From Iodobacter violaceini (GTDB taxonomy: Bacteria; Pseudomonadota; Gammaproteobacteria; Burkholderiales; Chitinibacteraceae), in the NCBI RefSeq assembly GCF_011601265.1, contig NZ_JAAOLX010000001.1:186001-250000 (forward strand): DNA of 64,000 bases, given 5' to 3'. Positions 45,645 to 54,524 of this stretch are shown one piece after another. The translations under genes and the position numbers were made by a program. The notes under the pieces were generated by a model. That model had not been told where the DNA came from. It ran no database searches and saw nothing but the letters and a program-made list of their open reading frames with translations. Each line of letters starts with the position of its first letter. The first letter of the stretch is position 1.

Positions 45645-46520
45645 TTATTTCTTTTCGCCGAAAAAGCGAAATTGAATGGCCGCAAGAATCATGCAGAAGA
45701 AGGTGACAACCAGCCCCGCCGCAGCGGCACGGCCAAAGTTGTAATTGCGGAACGCCTGATCGTATACATAGAACAGGGCCGTGTAGGTATCTGCCTGACC
45801 TTTAGTCAGCACCACCACTTCCTGGAGAATCTTCATCGCTGCAATGGTAGACATCAGGCTGCACAGCAGGATGGTTGGCTTCACCATCGGCACAGTGATT
45901 TTCCAGAAGCGCTGGAATGCGTTGGCACCATCCAGGATTGCGGCTTCTTCTACTTCCTTAGGGATGGCTTGCAAGCCGGCAAGGTAGAGCACCATAAACC
46001 AGCCGATACCGCGCCAGAAGGTAAACAACATCACGCCAAATAAGGCAATTGCAGGGTTACCCAGCCAATCAACCTGCCCTTCAGAGCCTTGTGGGATCAG
46101 ATGCAGGGTTTGCAAAAACCAGGTGAGAATACCGTCGTATTTATATACGTTAACCCAAACCACACCGGCAATTGAAATCGCAGTAATTACAGGAATATAA
46201 AATGCCGCACGGAAGAATGTCATTCCGGGCAATTTATTATTCACTAATTTGGCCAGCAATAAAGCGCAAATCTGAATAACCGGCACAATCAGCAGAAAAA
46301 TTAAGGAGTTTTTCAGCGCATTGTGAAATAACTCTTCTTTATAAATATATTTAAAGTGCTCGAAATTATTCCAAGTGGCGGCACCGTCTGCGATGCTGTA
46401 ATCGTTAAACGCTAAATATGCGTTATACCCTACTGGCCAAAAGGTAAATATACCCATCAGAATAAGGGCCGGCGCCAAAAATAAATAGGCAATGCCTGTA
46501 TAGCTGCTGGAGTTTTTCAC
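45645..46520 (-). CDS. Sugar ABC transporter permease (MalF-like)
   Basis: A 291-residue inner-membrane permease with six helices (AYLFLAPALILMGIFTFWPV first). The EAA loop is AIPKEVEEAAILDGANAFQ. It starts at GTG 46520. It pairs with the downstream permease to form the channel of the CUT1-type importer; the binding-protein genes are upstream. Confidence 0.92.
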   Translation of the reverse strand: MKNSSSYTGIAYLFLAPALILMGIFTFWPVGYNAYLAFNDYSIADGAATWNNFEHFKYIYKEELFHNALKNSLIFLLIVPVIQICALLLAKLVNNKLPGMTFFRAAFYIPVITAISIAGVVWVNVYKYDGILTWFLQTLHLIPQGSEGQVDWLGNPAIALFGVMLFTFWRGIGWFMVLYLAGLQAIPKEVEEAAILDGANAFQRFWKITVPMVKPTILLCSLMSTIAAMKILQEVVVLTKGQADTYTALFYVYDQAFRNYNFGRAAAAGLVVTFFCMILAAIQFRFFGEKK

Positions 46521-46617
46521 GGCGCTACTCGACTGTAATTATAATAATTCGGGGAGAAAACGGAATTACCCAAGGGGGTAATTCCGTTCATTAACACACA
46601 GAACGGCTAATTATTTT

Positions 46618-47862
46618 TTACTTCTTTAGCTTTTCGTTCCATGCAGCTGCCGCTGTATTCAGTGCATCTTTTACAGATTTACGGCCTTCAACTGCAGCTT
46701 GAATTTCTTCCTGCAGTTTTTTAGTCATCACAACTTCATCCGGCAATGTTCCAGGAGCCAGTGTCAGTGTACGTGCGTTATCCATTGATTTAGCAGCAAC
46801 GGCACGTGCACGATCCACTACGTCTGCGCTCTTGGCACCCGCTTGGAAGTATGGATCCAGGTTAGCTTTCTTAGTAGAAGGCATGGTGGATTCAGTGGCT
46901 TTAGAGAAAGCCAGTTGCTGTTCGTCGTTAGTCAGGAACATACCCAGCTTAGCCGAAGCTGCCGGATCTTTTGTACCCTTAGGAATAACAAAGTCCATCA
47001 TCCATGAGCCCAGGTTCAGCTTACCGGCATCCAGTGGGAATGGCGCAACTTCAGTTTTGTCGTAGATCGCTTTAGCGTCTGTTTCAGTACGCTTCAGGCC
47101 TTGAGCCGCAGTGGTCATCATGGCAATCTTGCCGCTGTTATAGGCAGCAATTTCTTGCTCAAATGCCATTTTGAATACATCTTTAGGCATTACACCGGCT
47201 TTGTACAAATCAGCAAAGGTTTGAACAAAAGCAATGTGCTTAGGCGAGTTAAATACTGCCTTGCCATCTGCTATAACTGGCAAGCCAGCGTAGTAGAAGA
47301 AGCCAATCATATCGCTCATTTTAGGAGCGAAAGCAGCCTGGCCGGTTTTCGCTTTAATTTGTTTGCCCATGGCAACAAATTCAGCAAAAGACTTAGGCGC
47401 AGCTTTGATACCGGCTTTAGCAAAAATATCTTTGTTGTAAGCAATGATTTGTGTGGAGTTGTACCAAGGGAAAGCAAACATCTGGCCTTTCACTTGTACA
47501 TCTTTCACTGCATTGGTGGAGTAAGCCGCTTTAGCTGCACCCAGATATTGATCAACAGGCAAGATGAGGCCTTGCGTTGCAAACTCGTGTACCCAAGGCA
47601 CATTGAAGTTAACCAGTGCAGGAGGATTGCCGGCAGCAATCGAAGCAGTCAGCTTAGGCTGAATCTGATCCCAGTTCATGTCTACCCATTTAGCTTTCAG
47701 GCCAGGGTTAGCTTCATTGAACTTCACAGTCGTTTGTTCGAAATAAGAATTAAACTTTGGAGCAAGATTCATTGTCCAGAATTCTAATTCTGTATCTGCA
47801 GCTTGTGCATTAACGCCAGCAAATAAAGCAGCGCCAACGATCAGCATTTTTTTGAGCTTCAT
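46618..47862 (-). CDS. Sugar ABC transporter substrate-binding protein 2
   Basis: A 414-residue periplasmic CUT1-type solute-binding protein with a signal peptide (MLIVGAALFAGVNAQA). Family motifs include MNWDQIQPKLTASIAAGNPP, FPWYNSTQIIAYNKDIFAKA and SFAEFVAMGKQIKAKTG. It is a paralogue of the protein encoded immediately upstream (48041-49303). ATG 47862 has AGAGGA upstream; the frame is open 17 codons further but without a ribosome site. The ligand is probably an amino sugar or short oligosaccharide, judged from the neighbouring N-acetylglucosamine-type kinase. Confidence 0.9.
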   Translation of the reverse strand: MKLKKMLIVGAALFAGVNAQAADTELEFWTMNLAPKFNSYFEQTTVKFNEANPGLKAKWVDMNWDQIQPKLTASIAAGNPPALVNFNVPWVHEFATQGLILPVDQYLGAAKAAYSTNAVKDVQVKGQMFAFPWYNSTQIIAYNKDIFAKAGIKAAPKSFAEFVAMGKQIKAKTGQAAFAPKMSDMIGFFYYAGLPVIADGKAVFNSPKHIAFVQTFADLYKAGVMPKDVFKMAFEQEIAAYNSGKIAMMTTAAQGLKRTETDAKAIYDKTEVAPFPLDAGKLNLGSWMMDFVIPKGTKDPAASAKLGMFLTNDEQQLAFSKATESTMPSTKKANLDPYFQAGAKSADVVDRARAVAAKSMDNARTLTLAPGTLPDEVVMTKKLQEEIQAAVEGRKSVKDALNTAAAAWNEKLKK

Positions 47863-47970
47863 CTTGTCTTTCCTCTTGGGTTTTTCGACAAATATTATAT
47901 GGATTAAATCCACACTTTTATATTACCGCATTTGATTAATTGCTATTCCAATTAATCTTGCGGTTTTTTT

Positions 47971-48011
47971 ATTCTTCCGGGTAATTTTAGCAACAAATTA
48001 CCCGGAAGAAT
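47971..48011. promoter_or_regulatory. Strong intercistronic hairpin between the two binding-protein genes
   Basis: Perfect 17-base-pair stem (47971-47987 with 47995-48011, 7-base loop), with a second 9-base-pair hairpin next to it (48010-48033). On the transcribed (minus) strand no T run follows, so it is not a classical terminator. It probably stabilises the upstream binding-protein message or partly attenuates transcription. Confidence 0.65.
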
Positions 48012-48040
48012 TTGATTCAAAACAGAATCAAATCAGATCA

Positions 48041-49303
48041 TTATTTTTTTACAGTTGCAAACTTTTCATTCCAGAATGCAGCCGCTTCATCCAATGCGGC
48101 TTTAACTGGTTTACGGCCAGTAATTGCTTCCTGAATTGCTTCATTTAATTTCTTATTCATTGACACATCATCAGGCAGGCCTGTTACGGTCAGCGTGCGT
48201 GAAGCTTTAATATGTGTTGCAGCAACTGCAGTGCCTTTTTCTACCGGATCAGCAGATTTAGCACCTGCCTGGAAATAAGCATCATCCAGCGATTTATTGG
48301 TAGATGGGAATGTAGAAGACGCTTTAGCAAATACCAGCTGTGCATCATCGCTGGTCAGGTATTTACCCAGCTTCACTGCGGCATCCGCGTTTTTAGCACC
48401 TGTTGGTACCGACCACATAAACAAGAAACCGCCCAGAGGAGTTTTACCACCCGCAATCGGGAAGCCCGCTACGCCGGTAGCGTCATAAACTTTAGGGGAA
48501 TCCGTTTTAGTCCGTTTGATCGCATGTGCGCCATCGGTAAACATGGCCAGTTTTTGCGCGCCATATGCTGCAATACGGTCTTCAAACTGCATCTTGAAAA
48601 CATCTTTCGGGAAAGCACCCGCAGCATATGCTGTTTTAAATTGCTCAATATATTTCACATGAGCCGGGCTGTTAAATACCGCTTTATTATTTTTTACAAC
48701 ATCAAGACCTTCATACAAGAACCAGCCGGAAGTATCTTCATCAAGTTTTGGTGCAAAACCACTTACACCGGTTTTTAATTTGATCTGAGTTGCTACTTTC
48801 AATAAATCGCCAAATGTTTTTGGCTCTTCTTTAATACCTGCTTTTGCAAACAGATCTTTGTTATAAAACAGCACGCCTGTTACCTGATACCAAGGCATAC
48901 CGTAAATTTGCTTATCACCCACATAGGTTGCATCCTGAAGCGCGCCAGAGGTGTAAACATTTTTAAAGCCTGCAACTTGCTTAGTAATAGGCTGAATCAT
49001 TTTGGACTGAGCAAACTGATCCATCCATGGCTTAGGCAAATTAACAAGACCAGGTACATTACCGCTGGCCACAGCAGTAATGACTTTTTGCTGGAAAGCA
49101 TCCCAACCCACATCAACCCACACTGCCTCTACATCGTTTTGCGATGCATTGAACTTAGTGGTGAGCTCTTTCATGGTTGCGTCGTATTTTGGCGAAAGGC
49201 TGTTAGACCAATACTCGACTTTTACTTTTTCTGCTGCTAAGGCACTCATGGTGCTTGCTGAAAAAACCGCTGCGGATACGGCTAAAATGAATTTCAATTT
49301 CAT
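48041..49303 (-). CDS. Sugar ABC transporter substrate-binding protein 1
   Basis: A 420-residue periplasmic CUT1-type binding protein with a signal peptide (FILAVSAAVFSASTMSALA). It shares with its downstream paralogue the patterns NKDLFAKAGIKEEPKTF, FPKDVFKMQFEDRIAAYGA and DAYFQAGAKSADPV. The gene is first in the operon, preceded by a 490-base leader or promoter region. ATG 49303 follows GGAGA. A tandem pair of binding proteins feeding one permease pair is unusual and may broaden the sugar range. Confidence 0.9.
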   Translation of the reverse strand: MKLKFILAVSAAVFSASTMSALAAEKVKVEYWSNSLSPKYDATMKELTTKFNASQNDVEAVWVDVGWDAFQQKVITAVASGNVPGLVNLPKPWMDQFAQSKMIQPITKQVAGFKNVYTSGALQDATYVGDKQIYGMPWYQVTGVLFYNKDLFAKAGIKEEPKTFGDLLKVATQIKLKTGVSGFAPKLDEDTSGWFLYEGLDVVKNNKAVFNSPAHVKYIEQFKTAYAAGAFPKDVFKMQFEDRIAAYGAQKLAMFTDGAHAIKRTKTDSPKVYDATGVAGFPIAGGKTPLGGFLFMWSVPTGAKNADAAVKLGKYLTSDDAQLVFAKASSTFPSTNKSLDDAYFQAGAKSADPVEKGTAVAATHIKASRTLTVTGLPDDVSMNKKLNEAIQEAITGRKPVKAALDEAAAFWNEKFATVKK

Positions 49304-49795
49304 TACTGCATCTCCAAAGTAAAACGTTTGTACTGGCAAGACTGGCGCGGCAACCATAATAAAAATTTACGTTATGCGTCAATCAATTTAAAAAACCGAA
49401 AAAAGTGGCTCTGAGCTCGCTTGATCCATTTTGTCATCAGGCGTTTCCCCAGCTGATCCTGCCTGCTGTCGGTTTAACGCCTTAGGCCAAAGTGGTATCA
49501 AGCTGGCGAATAGTAAACTGATTAAAAGTGGCTTGAAATAAGACTTTTCATCGATTAACCATTAAAAAAACACTCAAAACTGGACTTAGTGTTTTTACTT
49601 ACGCGGACTCAGATTACAACAAATTAACGAGATGGTGAATAGCCAGTAGAAAGGAGAAGTGGCATATGGAGCAGATAAGCGGGGATGCAGGTAATTGGCC
49701 CACAAAAACAAAATGTAGGCAACAACGAATACAATTTACTGGAAACTACAAATTAAACACTTAGAAAAATAAATATAAGTCTATATAACAACCAC
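49304..49795. other. Promoter region of the sugar ABC operon
   Basis: About 490 bases between the GntR stop and the first binding-protein ATG. It must hold the operon promoter and probably the GntR operator. AGTGGTATCA (49492-49501) resembles the ATACCAATT repeats upstream of the kinase when read on the other strand. A terminator-like hairpin lies at 49566-49596. No open frame is convincing. Confidence 0.45.
49566..49596 (-). terminator. Likely terminator of the kinase-gntR unit
   Basis: Arms AAAAACACT (49566-49574) and AGTGTTTTT (49588-49596) pair perfectly around a 13-base loop and are followed by T on the minus strand. It lies about 200 bases past the GntR stop, and the stem is AU-rich, so it is uncertain. 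Confidence 0.45.
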
Positions 49796-50536
49796 TTACT
49801 TATTCAGCTCTACTACAAAATCGTAGTAATCATTGCGAAAATAAGAGTGAGTTAACTCAATTGCCGTCCCGTTCTCCAGATAACCGATACGCGTTAAATG
49901 CAGCATAGCGTCACCCGGTGCTACATCAACTAATTCTGAAATAGCCTGAGTTGCATTGATTGCTGCGATGTTTTGTATCGCACGTACAACAGACAAACGT
50001 GCTCCGCGCATATAAGCATATAAGGAATCGCCCACTAAATTGGGGTCAGGCACAAAAGTAAAAGGCAGCGTGGTTTCTTCTAATGCCATCACCACATCAT
50101 TGGCCATTCGCACCCGCTGCAAACGGCTTACACGGCTGCTGGATGAAAGATTAAGCTTGAGTTGCTCTTCTGCATTGGCCAGCGCAACTTCGCGCTTTAT
50201 CCAGCGCGAGCCAGGCGTAAAGCCGCGCTGAATCAGCATCTCGGATAAATTGGTCAGCTTATTTAATGGCTGCTCTAATTTGGGGGTGATATAGGTGCCT
50301 GCACCATGCCGCCGGATAATCAGCCCATCAGCCAGTAAAATATCCAGCGCTTTTCTGGCCGTTACGCGGGAAACGCCCAGGATCTCACATAAATTGCGCT
50401 CTGATGGCAAAGGCTCGTCGGCAAGCCAGAAGCCCGCATGAATCGCCGCCGCCAGCTTGTGGCCCAGTTGTAAATAAAGAGGCGTTGCACTATCTGCATC
50501 AGGCCGGAGAACCAAAAGTTTTTGTTGCGGCAGCAT
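49796..50536 (-). CDS. GntR family regulator (HutC/UTRA subfamily)
   Basis: A 246-residue regulator: a winged helix-turn-helix (LPSERNLCEILGVSRVTARK, about 45-70) and a C-terminal UTRA effector domain (about 95-240, AISELVDVAPGDAMLHLTRI). UTRA regulators of this type (NagR, DasR) often bind phosphorylated amino sugars. The ORF is open upstream to 50683 inside the kinase gene, but ATG 50536 has AGAGG at correct spacing. It lies 20 bases after the kinase gene and next to the ABC operon, which it should control. Confidence 0.88.
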   Translation of the reverse strand: MLPQQKLLVLRPDADSATPLYLQLGHKLAAAIHAGFWLADEPLPSERNLCEILGVSRVTARKALDILLADGLIIRRHGAGTYITPKLEQPLNKLTNLSEMLIQRGFTPGSRWIKREVALANAEEQLKLNLSSSSRVSRLQRVRMANDVVMALEETTLPFTFVPDPNLVGDSLYAYMRGARLSVVRAIQNIAAINATQAISELVDVAPGDAMLHLTRIGYLENGTAIELTHSYFRNDYYDFVVELNK

Positions 50537-50556
50537 GATCGCCTCTTTAAGTAAAA

Positions 50557-51435
50557 TTAAGCTAAAGCCTGGTAAATCAGAATTAAAGCACCTGCACAGG
50601 AATCTTTCTGCGGGCGCAGCGTGCTGGCAAGAAAATCTGCCGGAATATAAGGCCGCAGCGCTTCGGATAAGCCGCCACCACAAATAGCCAATGGCAAACC
50701 GGCATGATGTGCGCGCAAAGCCAGACCAATCTGCTCAATTTCCCGGCCTGCTTCCAGCAAGAAAGCGCGAGCATACTCATCACTGGCGCCAAACTCCATC
50801 ACAACAGGTGAGAGTGAAGCACATTCACCCTGCTTCATCTGGCCCATCCAGTTAAAAATCTCAGCTTTCGTCTGGCCGGTAATTGAGAGTAATTTACGGC
50901 CAAAATCAGTAACAGGACGACGCCCGTCAATGATGCGCTGCACATGATTTATCGCTTTTAAACCTAAAAACGCGCCGCTGCCTTCGTCTGAAGTTGGAAA
51001 ACCCCAGCCGCCCACTTCAAGCCGCTGACCATCCGGCAACCATGCCTCACCAATCGAGCCCGTACCAACGGCAATAATCCCACCATGCTGGCCATTGGTG
51101 GCACCAAGCAGCGTAGAGAAGCCATCAGTCTCAACTACAATTTTGGCAAAGCCGGGGTTCTTTTGTTTAAATTCTTCCGCCCATGCCGGATTGTGCACGC
51201 CCGACATCCCTAAGCCTACAGCACATTGTGCAAAATCCGGCTTATCAATTCCCAGCGCAGCAAAGCCCGCCTTAATGGCTTGACTAATATTGAGCCAGGC
51301 TTTATCAATGCCCTGCCCCAATGCCGATGCACCGCCATCGCTGCGTACTTTTTCGATACCATCCGGGCCTGCGATACAAATACGTGTGCCCGTGCCGCCG
51401 CCATCCACGCCGATTAAATATTGAATCTTGCTCAT
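50557..51435 (-). CDS. N-acetylglucosamine kinase-like protein (BadF/BadG/BcrA/BcrD ATPase family)
   Basis: A 292-residue sugar kinase of the ASKHA fold. Motifs: GVDGGGTGTRICIAG (phosphate 1), IIAVGTGSIGEAWL and GGWGFPTSDEGSGAFLGLKA (phosphate 2 and sugar region), LAICGGGLSEALRPYI (adenosine motif). The GG-GTGT pattern fits the NagK/BadF group that phosphorylates N-acetylglucosamine in the cytoplasm. Substrate assignment rests on similarity and context, and no nagA or nagB is in the window. ATG 51435 is preferred over the ATG 15 bases upstream because GAGA precedes it. It is first of the kinase-gntR unit. Confidence 0.8.
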   Translation of the reverse strand: MSKIQYLIGVDGGGTGTRICIAGPDGIEKVRSDGGASALGQGIDKAWLNISQAIKAGFAALGIDKPDFAQCAVGLGMSGVHNPAWAEEFKQKNPGFAKIVVETDGFSTLLGATNGQHGGIIAVGTGSIGEAWLPDGQRLEVGGWGFPTSDEGSGAFLGLKAINHVQRIIDGRRPVTDFGRKLLSITGQTKAEIFNWMGQMKQGECASLSPVVMEFGASDEYARAFLLEAGREIEQIGLALRAHHAGLPLAICGGGLSEALRPYIPADFLASTLRPQKDSCAGALILIYQALA

Positions 51436-51768
51436 TTTGGGTCTCTTCATCTTGTTGTGGTTTTATTTTAATACCAATTAAAACAATAGGTAATACCAAT
51501 TCAACACCGTACAAACCGTGAAAATCGCTTATTTTTTGCGAAAAAGAGCATAGAAACAGCAGATGTACCGTACCAATCTAGCCAGACAGATAAACCATGT
51601 CAATGGGATGGCTCAGACATTCTGCAGTAAGTTATAAAAAATACCACCGGTTTAACGCGCTTTACTCTATTGAAGCCTTTGCGCTGTCATATCAAGTGCA
51701 TGCGGCGTAAAGAAGCGCACCGGCCATGCGACGGCCAAAAAAATGCCCGCTTAATGCGGGCATTCGTT
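51436..51768. other. Intergenic region between kinase and cysH
   Basis: About 330 bases. It holds the kinase promoter, direct repeats of AATACCAATT at 51470-51479 and 51493-51502 (candidate GntR operators, with GGTAATACC as a short dyad) and the cysH terminator. No gene is seen. Confidence 0.5.
51742..51764 (-). terminator. Rho-independent terminator of cysH
   Basis: Arms AATGCCCGC and GCGGGCATT with loop TTAAT are followed on the minus strand by seven T. It starts 5 bases past the cysH stop. Confidence 0.9.
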
Positions 51769-52452
51769 TTATTTTTTTACATGTAAACCACATTCTTTAT
51801 TGGCCGGATCTTCCCACCACCAGCGGCCTGCCCTGACATCTTCTCCCATAGAAATTGCCCGTGTACAGGGCTCGCAGCCAATGGATGGGTAATGCTGGTC
51901 ATGCAAAGCGTTGTAAGGCACATTATTTGCCTTGATATAGGCCCATACTTCTTTTTCTGTCCACTCGATCAGCGGGTTAAATTTCTCTAAGCCATTACCG
52001 CTGTCAAATTCCTGATTGCCCAGATCAGTACGTGTTGGGGATTGCTCACGGCGCAGGCCCGTAACCCATGCTTTTTTACCGGCCAATGCCCGCTTTAATG
52101 GCTCCAGCTTACGAATCTGGCAACAGGTTTTACGCAGCTCAACAGAGTCATAAAAAGCATTGATGCCGTACTGATTCACAAAATTTTCAGTTGCTGCGGT
52201 TTGCGGAAAAAACACTCTGATAGGGTGGCTGGCATACTGCGCTGCCGTTTTTTGCATCAAGGCATAGGTTTGCGCCGGAAGACGCCCCGTATCAAGACTA
52301 AAGACCTCAATATCAGCCCCGGCTTTGGCGATTAAATCGGTAATCACCATATCTTCTGCACCAAACGAATTGGCAAACACGGCAGGGCTGTATTCAGCAG
52401 CAATTTTGTGCAGAAGTGCAATCGTATCGGCCAGTTTTTCTTCGAAACTCAT
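51769..52452 (-). CDS. cysH: Adenylylsulfate/phosphoadenylylsulfate reductase
   Basis: A 227-residue CysH reducing activated sulfate to sulfite in cysteine synthesis. The PP-loop fold is clear (AVFANSFGAEDMVITDLI, FSLDTGRLP). Cysteine pairs RKTCCQIRK and GCEPCTRA, which bind a 4Fe-4S cluster in the APS reductase type, are both present, and the catalytic Cys is in ECGLH at the C-terminus. The cluster cysteines indicate APS as the preferred substrate. ATG 52452 follows a strong GGAGG. It is 25 bases after the TauE/SafE gene, forming an operon. Confidence 0.92.
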   Translation of the reverse strand: MSFEEKLADTIALLHKIAAEYSPAVFANSFGAEDMVITDLIAKAGADIEVFSLDTGRLPAQTYALMQKTAAQYASHPIRVFFPQTAATENFVNQYGINAFYDSVELRKTCCQIRKLEPLKRALAGKKAWVTGLRREQSPTRTDLGNQEFDSGNGLEKFNPLIEWTEKEVWAYIKANNVPYNALHDQHYPSIGCEPCTRAISMGEDVRAGRWWWEDPANKECGLHVKK

Positions 52453-52476
52453 TTTCAAACCTCCATTTTACGGCAC

Positions 52477-53253
52477 TTAAAAAACCAGTTTACTGCCAAT
52501 CACGGCCAGCATCACCGCAAGGCAAGGGCGAAGCACCGCTTCAGGCACCCTGCCAGTCAGATGGCTGCCAAAATAAATACCCGGCAAAGAGCCCATCAGC
52601 AGAAATGATAATAAATGCCAGTCAATATGGCCCAAACCCGCATGCCCAAGGCCAGCCACCAGTGTAAGCGGCACGGCATGCGCAATTTCAGTACCCACAA
52701 GGCGCGAAGTAGGAATCAGCGGATAGAGCAAAAATAAAGCGACAGTTCCCAGCGCACCAGCACCGATAGACGATAAAGTCACGATTGCGCCCAGCACCAC
52801 GCCCACCAGCAAGGTCATTCCATTAAGCTTGGCCGGGGGTAAATGAAACCAGGATTTAGCATGCTTTTGCCCCCATTGCAGCAAAAGCGGCTTAAAAATA
52901 ATGGCAATCGCAGTGAGTAAGAGCGCAACACCCAGCGCTTGCTTAATCAAAGCGTTGATGGCTTTCATATCTGTGTGCAAAAATTTCAGCAACAGCAAAG
53001 TAGCCACTGCGGCTGGCACGCTGCCTGCGGCAAGCCAGCCGGTAATCTTCCAGTCGATATTTTTCTTTTTATGATGCACAAAAATACCGCTGCCTTTGGT
53101 GATGGCCGCGTAAAGTAAATCTGTACCTACTGCAGTAGCGGGGCTGATTCCAAACCAAAGCAAAATTGGCGTCATCAGCGAGCCGCCGCCTACCCCCGTC
53201 ATGCCGACAATAAACCCCACCAGCAAGCCCGCGACAATATATCCGTATTCCAT
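52477..53253 (-). CDS. TauE/SafE (TSUP) family membrane transporter
   Basis: A 258-residue inner-membrane protein with about eight helices and the TSUP repeat signature (GLLVGFIVGMTGVGGGSLMT; LGAIVTLSSIGAGALGT). Members move sulfite, sulfonates or organic anions. Its position before cysH and opposite cysB suggests a role in sulfate or sulfite handling. Which direction it transports is unknown. Confidence 0.85.
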   Translation of the reverse strand: MEYGYIVAGLLVGFIVGMTGVGGGSLMTPILLWFGISPATAVGTDLLYAAITKGSGIFVHHKKKNIDWKITGWLAAGSVPAAVATLLLLKFLHTDMKAINALIKQALGVALLLTAIAIIFKPLLLQWGQKHAKSWFHLPPAKLNGMTLLVGVVLGAIVTLSSIGAGALGTVALFLLYPLIPTSRLVGTEIAHAVPLTLVAGLGHAGLGHIDWHLLSFLLMGSLPGIYFGSHLTGRVPEAVLRPCLAVMLAVIGSKLVF

Positions 53254-53437
53254 GGTGTCGCCTGAAAACTAAATAGTTCGCAAGCATAGCAACTCGTTTT
53301 ATAATTCTATAGACGAATATGTTAAGATTTTATACGAATGGGTTATGTAGGCATGATTTTGCTTTTTGTATACGCCATCTGCGCAGCACAAAGCACCATT
53401 ATGCTCGGGCGATGTTATTTTTGTGAAAGGATTTGCC

Positions 53438-54373
53438 ATGAAGTTGCAACAGCTACGCTATCTGGTGGAAGTGGCCAAACAAGGCTTAAATGTTTCGGAA
53501 GCAGCCGAGAAACTCCACACCTCTCAACCTGGCATCTCCAAGCAGATTCGCCTTTTAGAAGACGAGCTGGGCGTACAAATTTTTATTCGCAATGGTAAAC
53601 GCGTCGTAGACGTGACCGCCCCCGGTAAAGAAATTCTGCGTATTTCTGAGCGTATGCTGATGCAGGCGCAAAACTTAAAACGCATCGGTGAAGACTTTAT
53701 TAATGTAGAGGGCGGCAGCCTCACCATTGCCACCACGCACACTCAGGCCCGCTACGCCCTGCCCGCCACCATCCATAATTTTATGCTGCGCTACCCTAAG
53801 GTACGCCTGTCGATTAAGCAAGGCAGCCCTACACAGATCAGTGAAATGGTTGTAGAAGGCGCAGCCGATATCGCGATTGCCACCGAAGGGATTGATCATT
53901 ATTCCGAGCTGGCCATGCTTGAATGCTATAACTGGAACCGCAGCATTGTTGTGCCAGTTGGCCACCCGCTGACCCGGCTCGATCACAAAATCACACTGGA
54001 AGACGTTGCAGCGTGGCCTTTGATTACTTACGACTTTGCCTTTGCCGGCCGTAATAAAATCAATCAGGCCTTTGAAGCCCGCGACATCACCCCTAATGTG
54101 GTGCTTACCGCCATTGATTCTGACGTGATTAAAACCTATGTGGGTCTGGAATTAGGGATCGGCATTCTGGCCACGATGGCCTTTGAAGCAGACAGAGACC
54201 AGCAGCTGGTTGCAATTGATGCATCCCACCTCTTTGATGATTCCACTACCCGCATCGGGATACGTAAAGACGCCTATTTACGCGGCTATGCCTATGACTT
54301 TATCGAGCTGTTTGCTCCGCACCTCAACCGCAAAGTTGTGCAGGCGGCCCTGATGTGCGATACCGAAGAGTAA
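53438..54373 (+). CDS. cysB: CysB-type LysR regulator
   Basis: A 311-residue LysR regulator of cysteine synthesis. The N-terminus KLQQLRYLVEVAKQGLNVSE and the effector segment GSPTQISEMVVEGAADIAIA match CysB/Cbl. N-acetylserine and sulfate-starvation control are known for the family. It is divergent from the TauE/SafE-cysH operon, its expected target. ATG 53438 has GAAAGG upstream; the frame is open 24 codons further. Confidence 0.93.
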   Translation: MKLQQLRYLVEVAKQGLNVSEAAEKLHTSQPGISKQIRLLEDELGVQIFIRNGKRVVDVTAPGKEILRISERMLMQAQNLKRIGEDFINVEGGSLTIATTHTQARYALPATIHNFMLRYPKVRLSIKQGSPTQISEMVVEGAADIAIATEGIDHYSELAMLECYNWNRSIVVPVGHPLTRLDHKITLEDVAAWPLITYDFAFAGRNKINQAFEARDITPNVVLTAIDSDVIKTYVGLELGIGILATMAFEADRDQQLVAIDASHLFDDSTTRIGIRKDAYLRGYAYDFIELFAPHLNRKVVQAALMCDTEE

Positions 54374-54425
54374 GCGTTACCGGGGCAAACAACCTTGCCC
54401 TGCTGCACGGCAACAAGCGCCCTTA

Positions 54426-54452
54426 GCTGCGAACCTCAGGATGGTTCGCAGC
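54426..54452 (+). terminator. Hairpin after cysB, no T tract
   Basis: Arms GCTGCGAACC and GGTTCGCAGC (54426-54435, 54443-54452) pair perfectly. It follows the cysB stop by about 50 bases and lacks a T run. Confidence 0.5.
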
Positions 54453-54524
54453 ACCGGCCATTATGGCGTAATCCATATCTGACCCCGTTTTTTACCTCAA
54501 AATCATCGCCACCCCGCCTCCTGT

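Noticed and set aside
47101-47787. 228-codon plus-strand frame over binding protein 2
   Set aside because: It is antisense to a clear gene, with no family resemblance or start signal.
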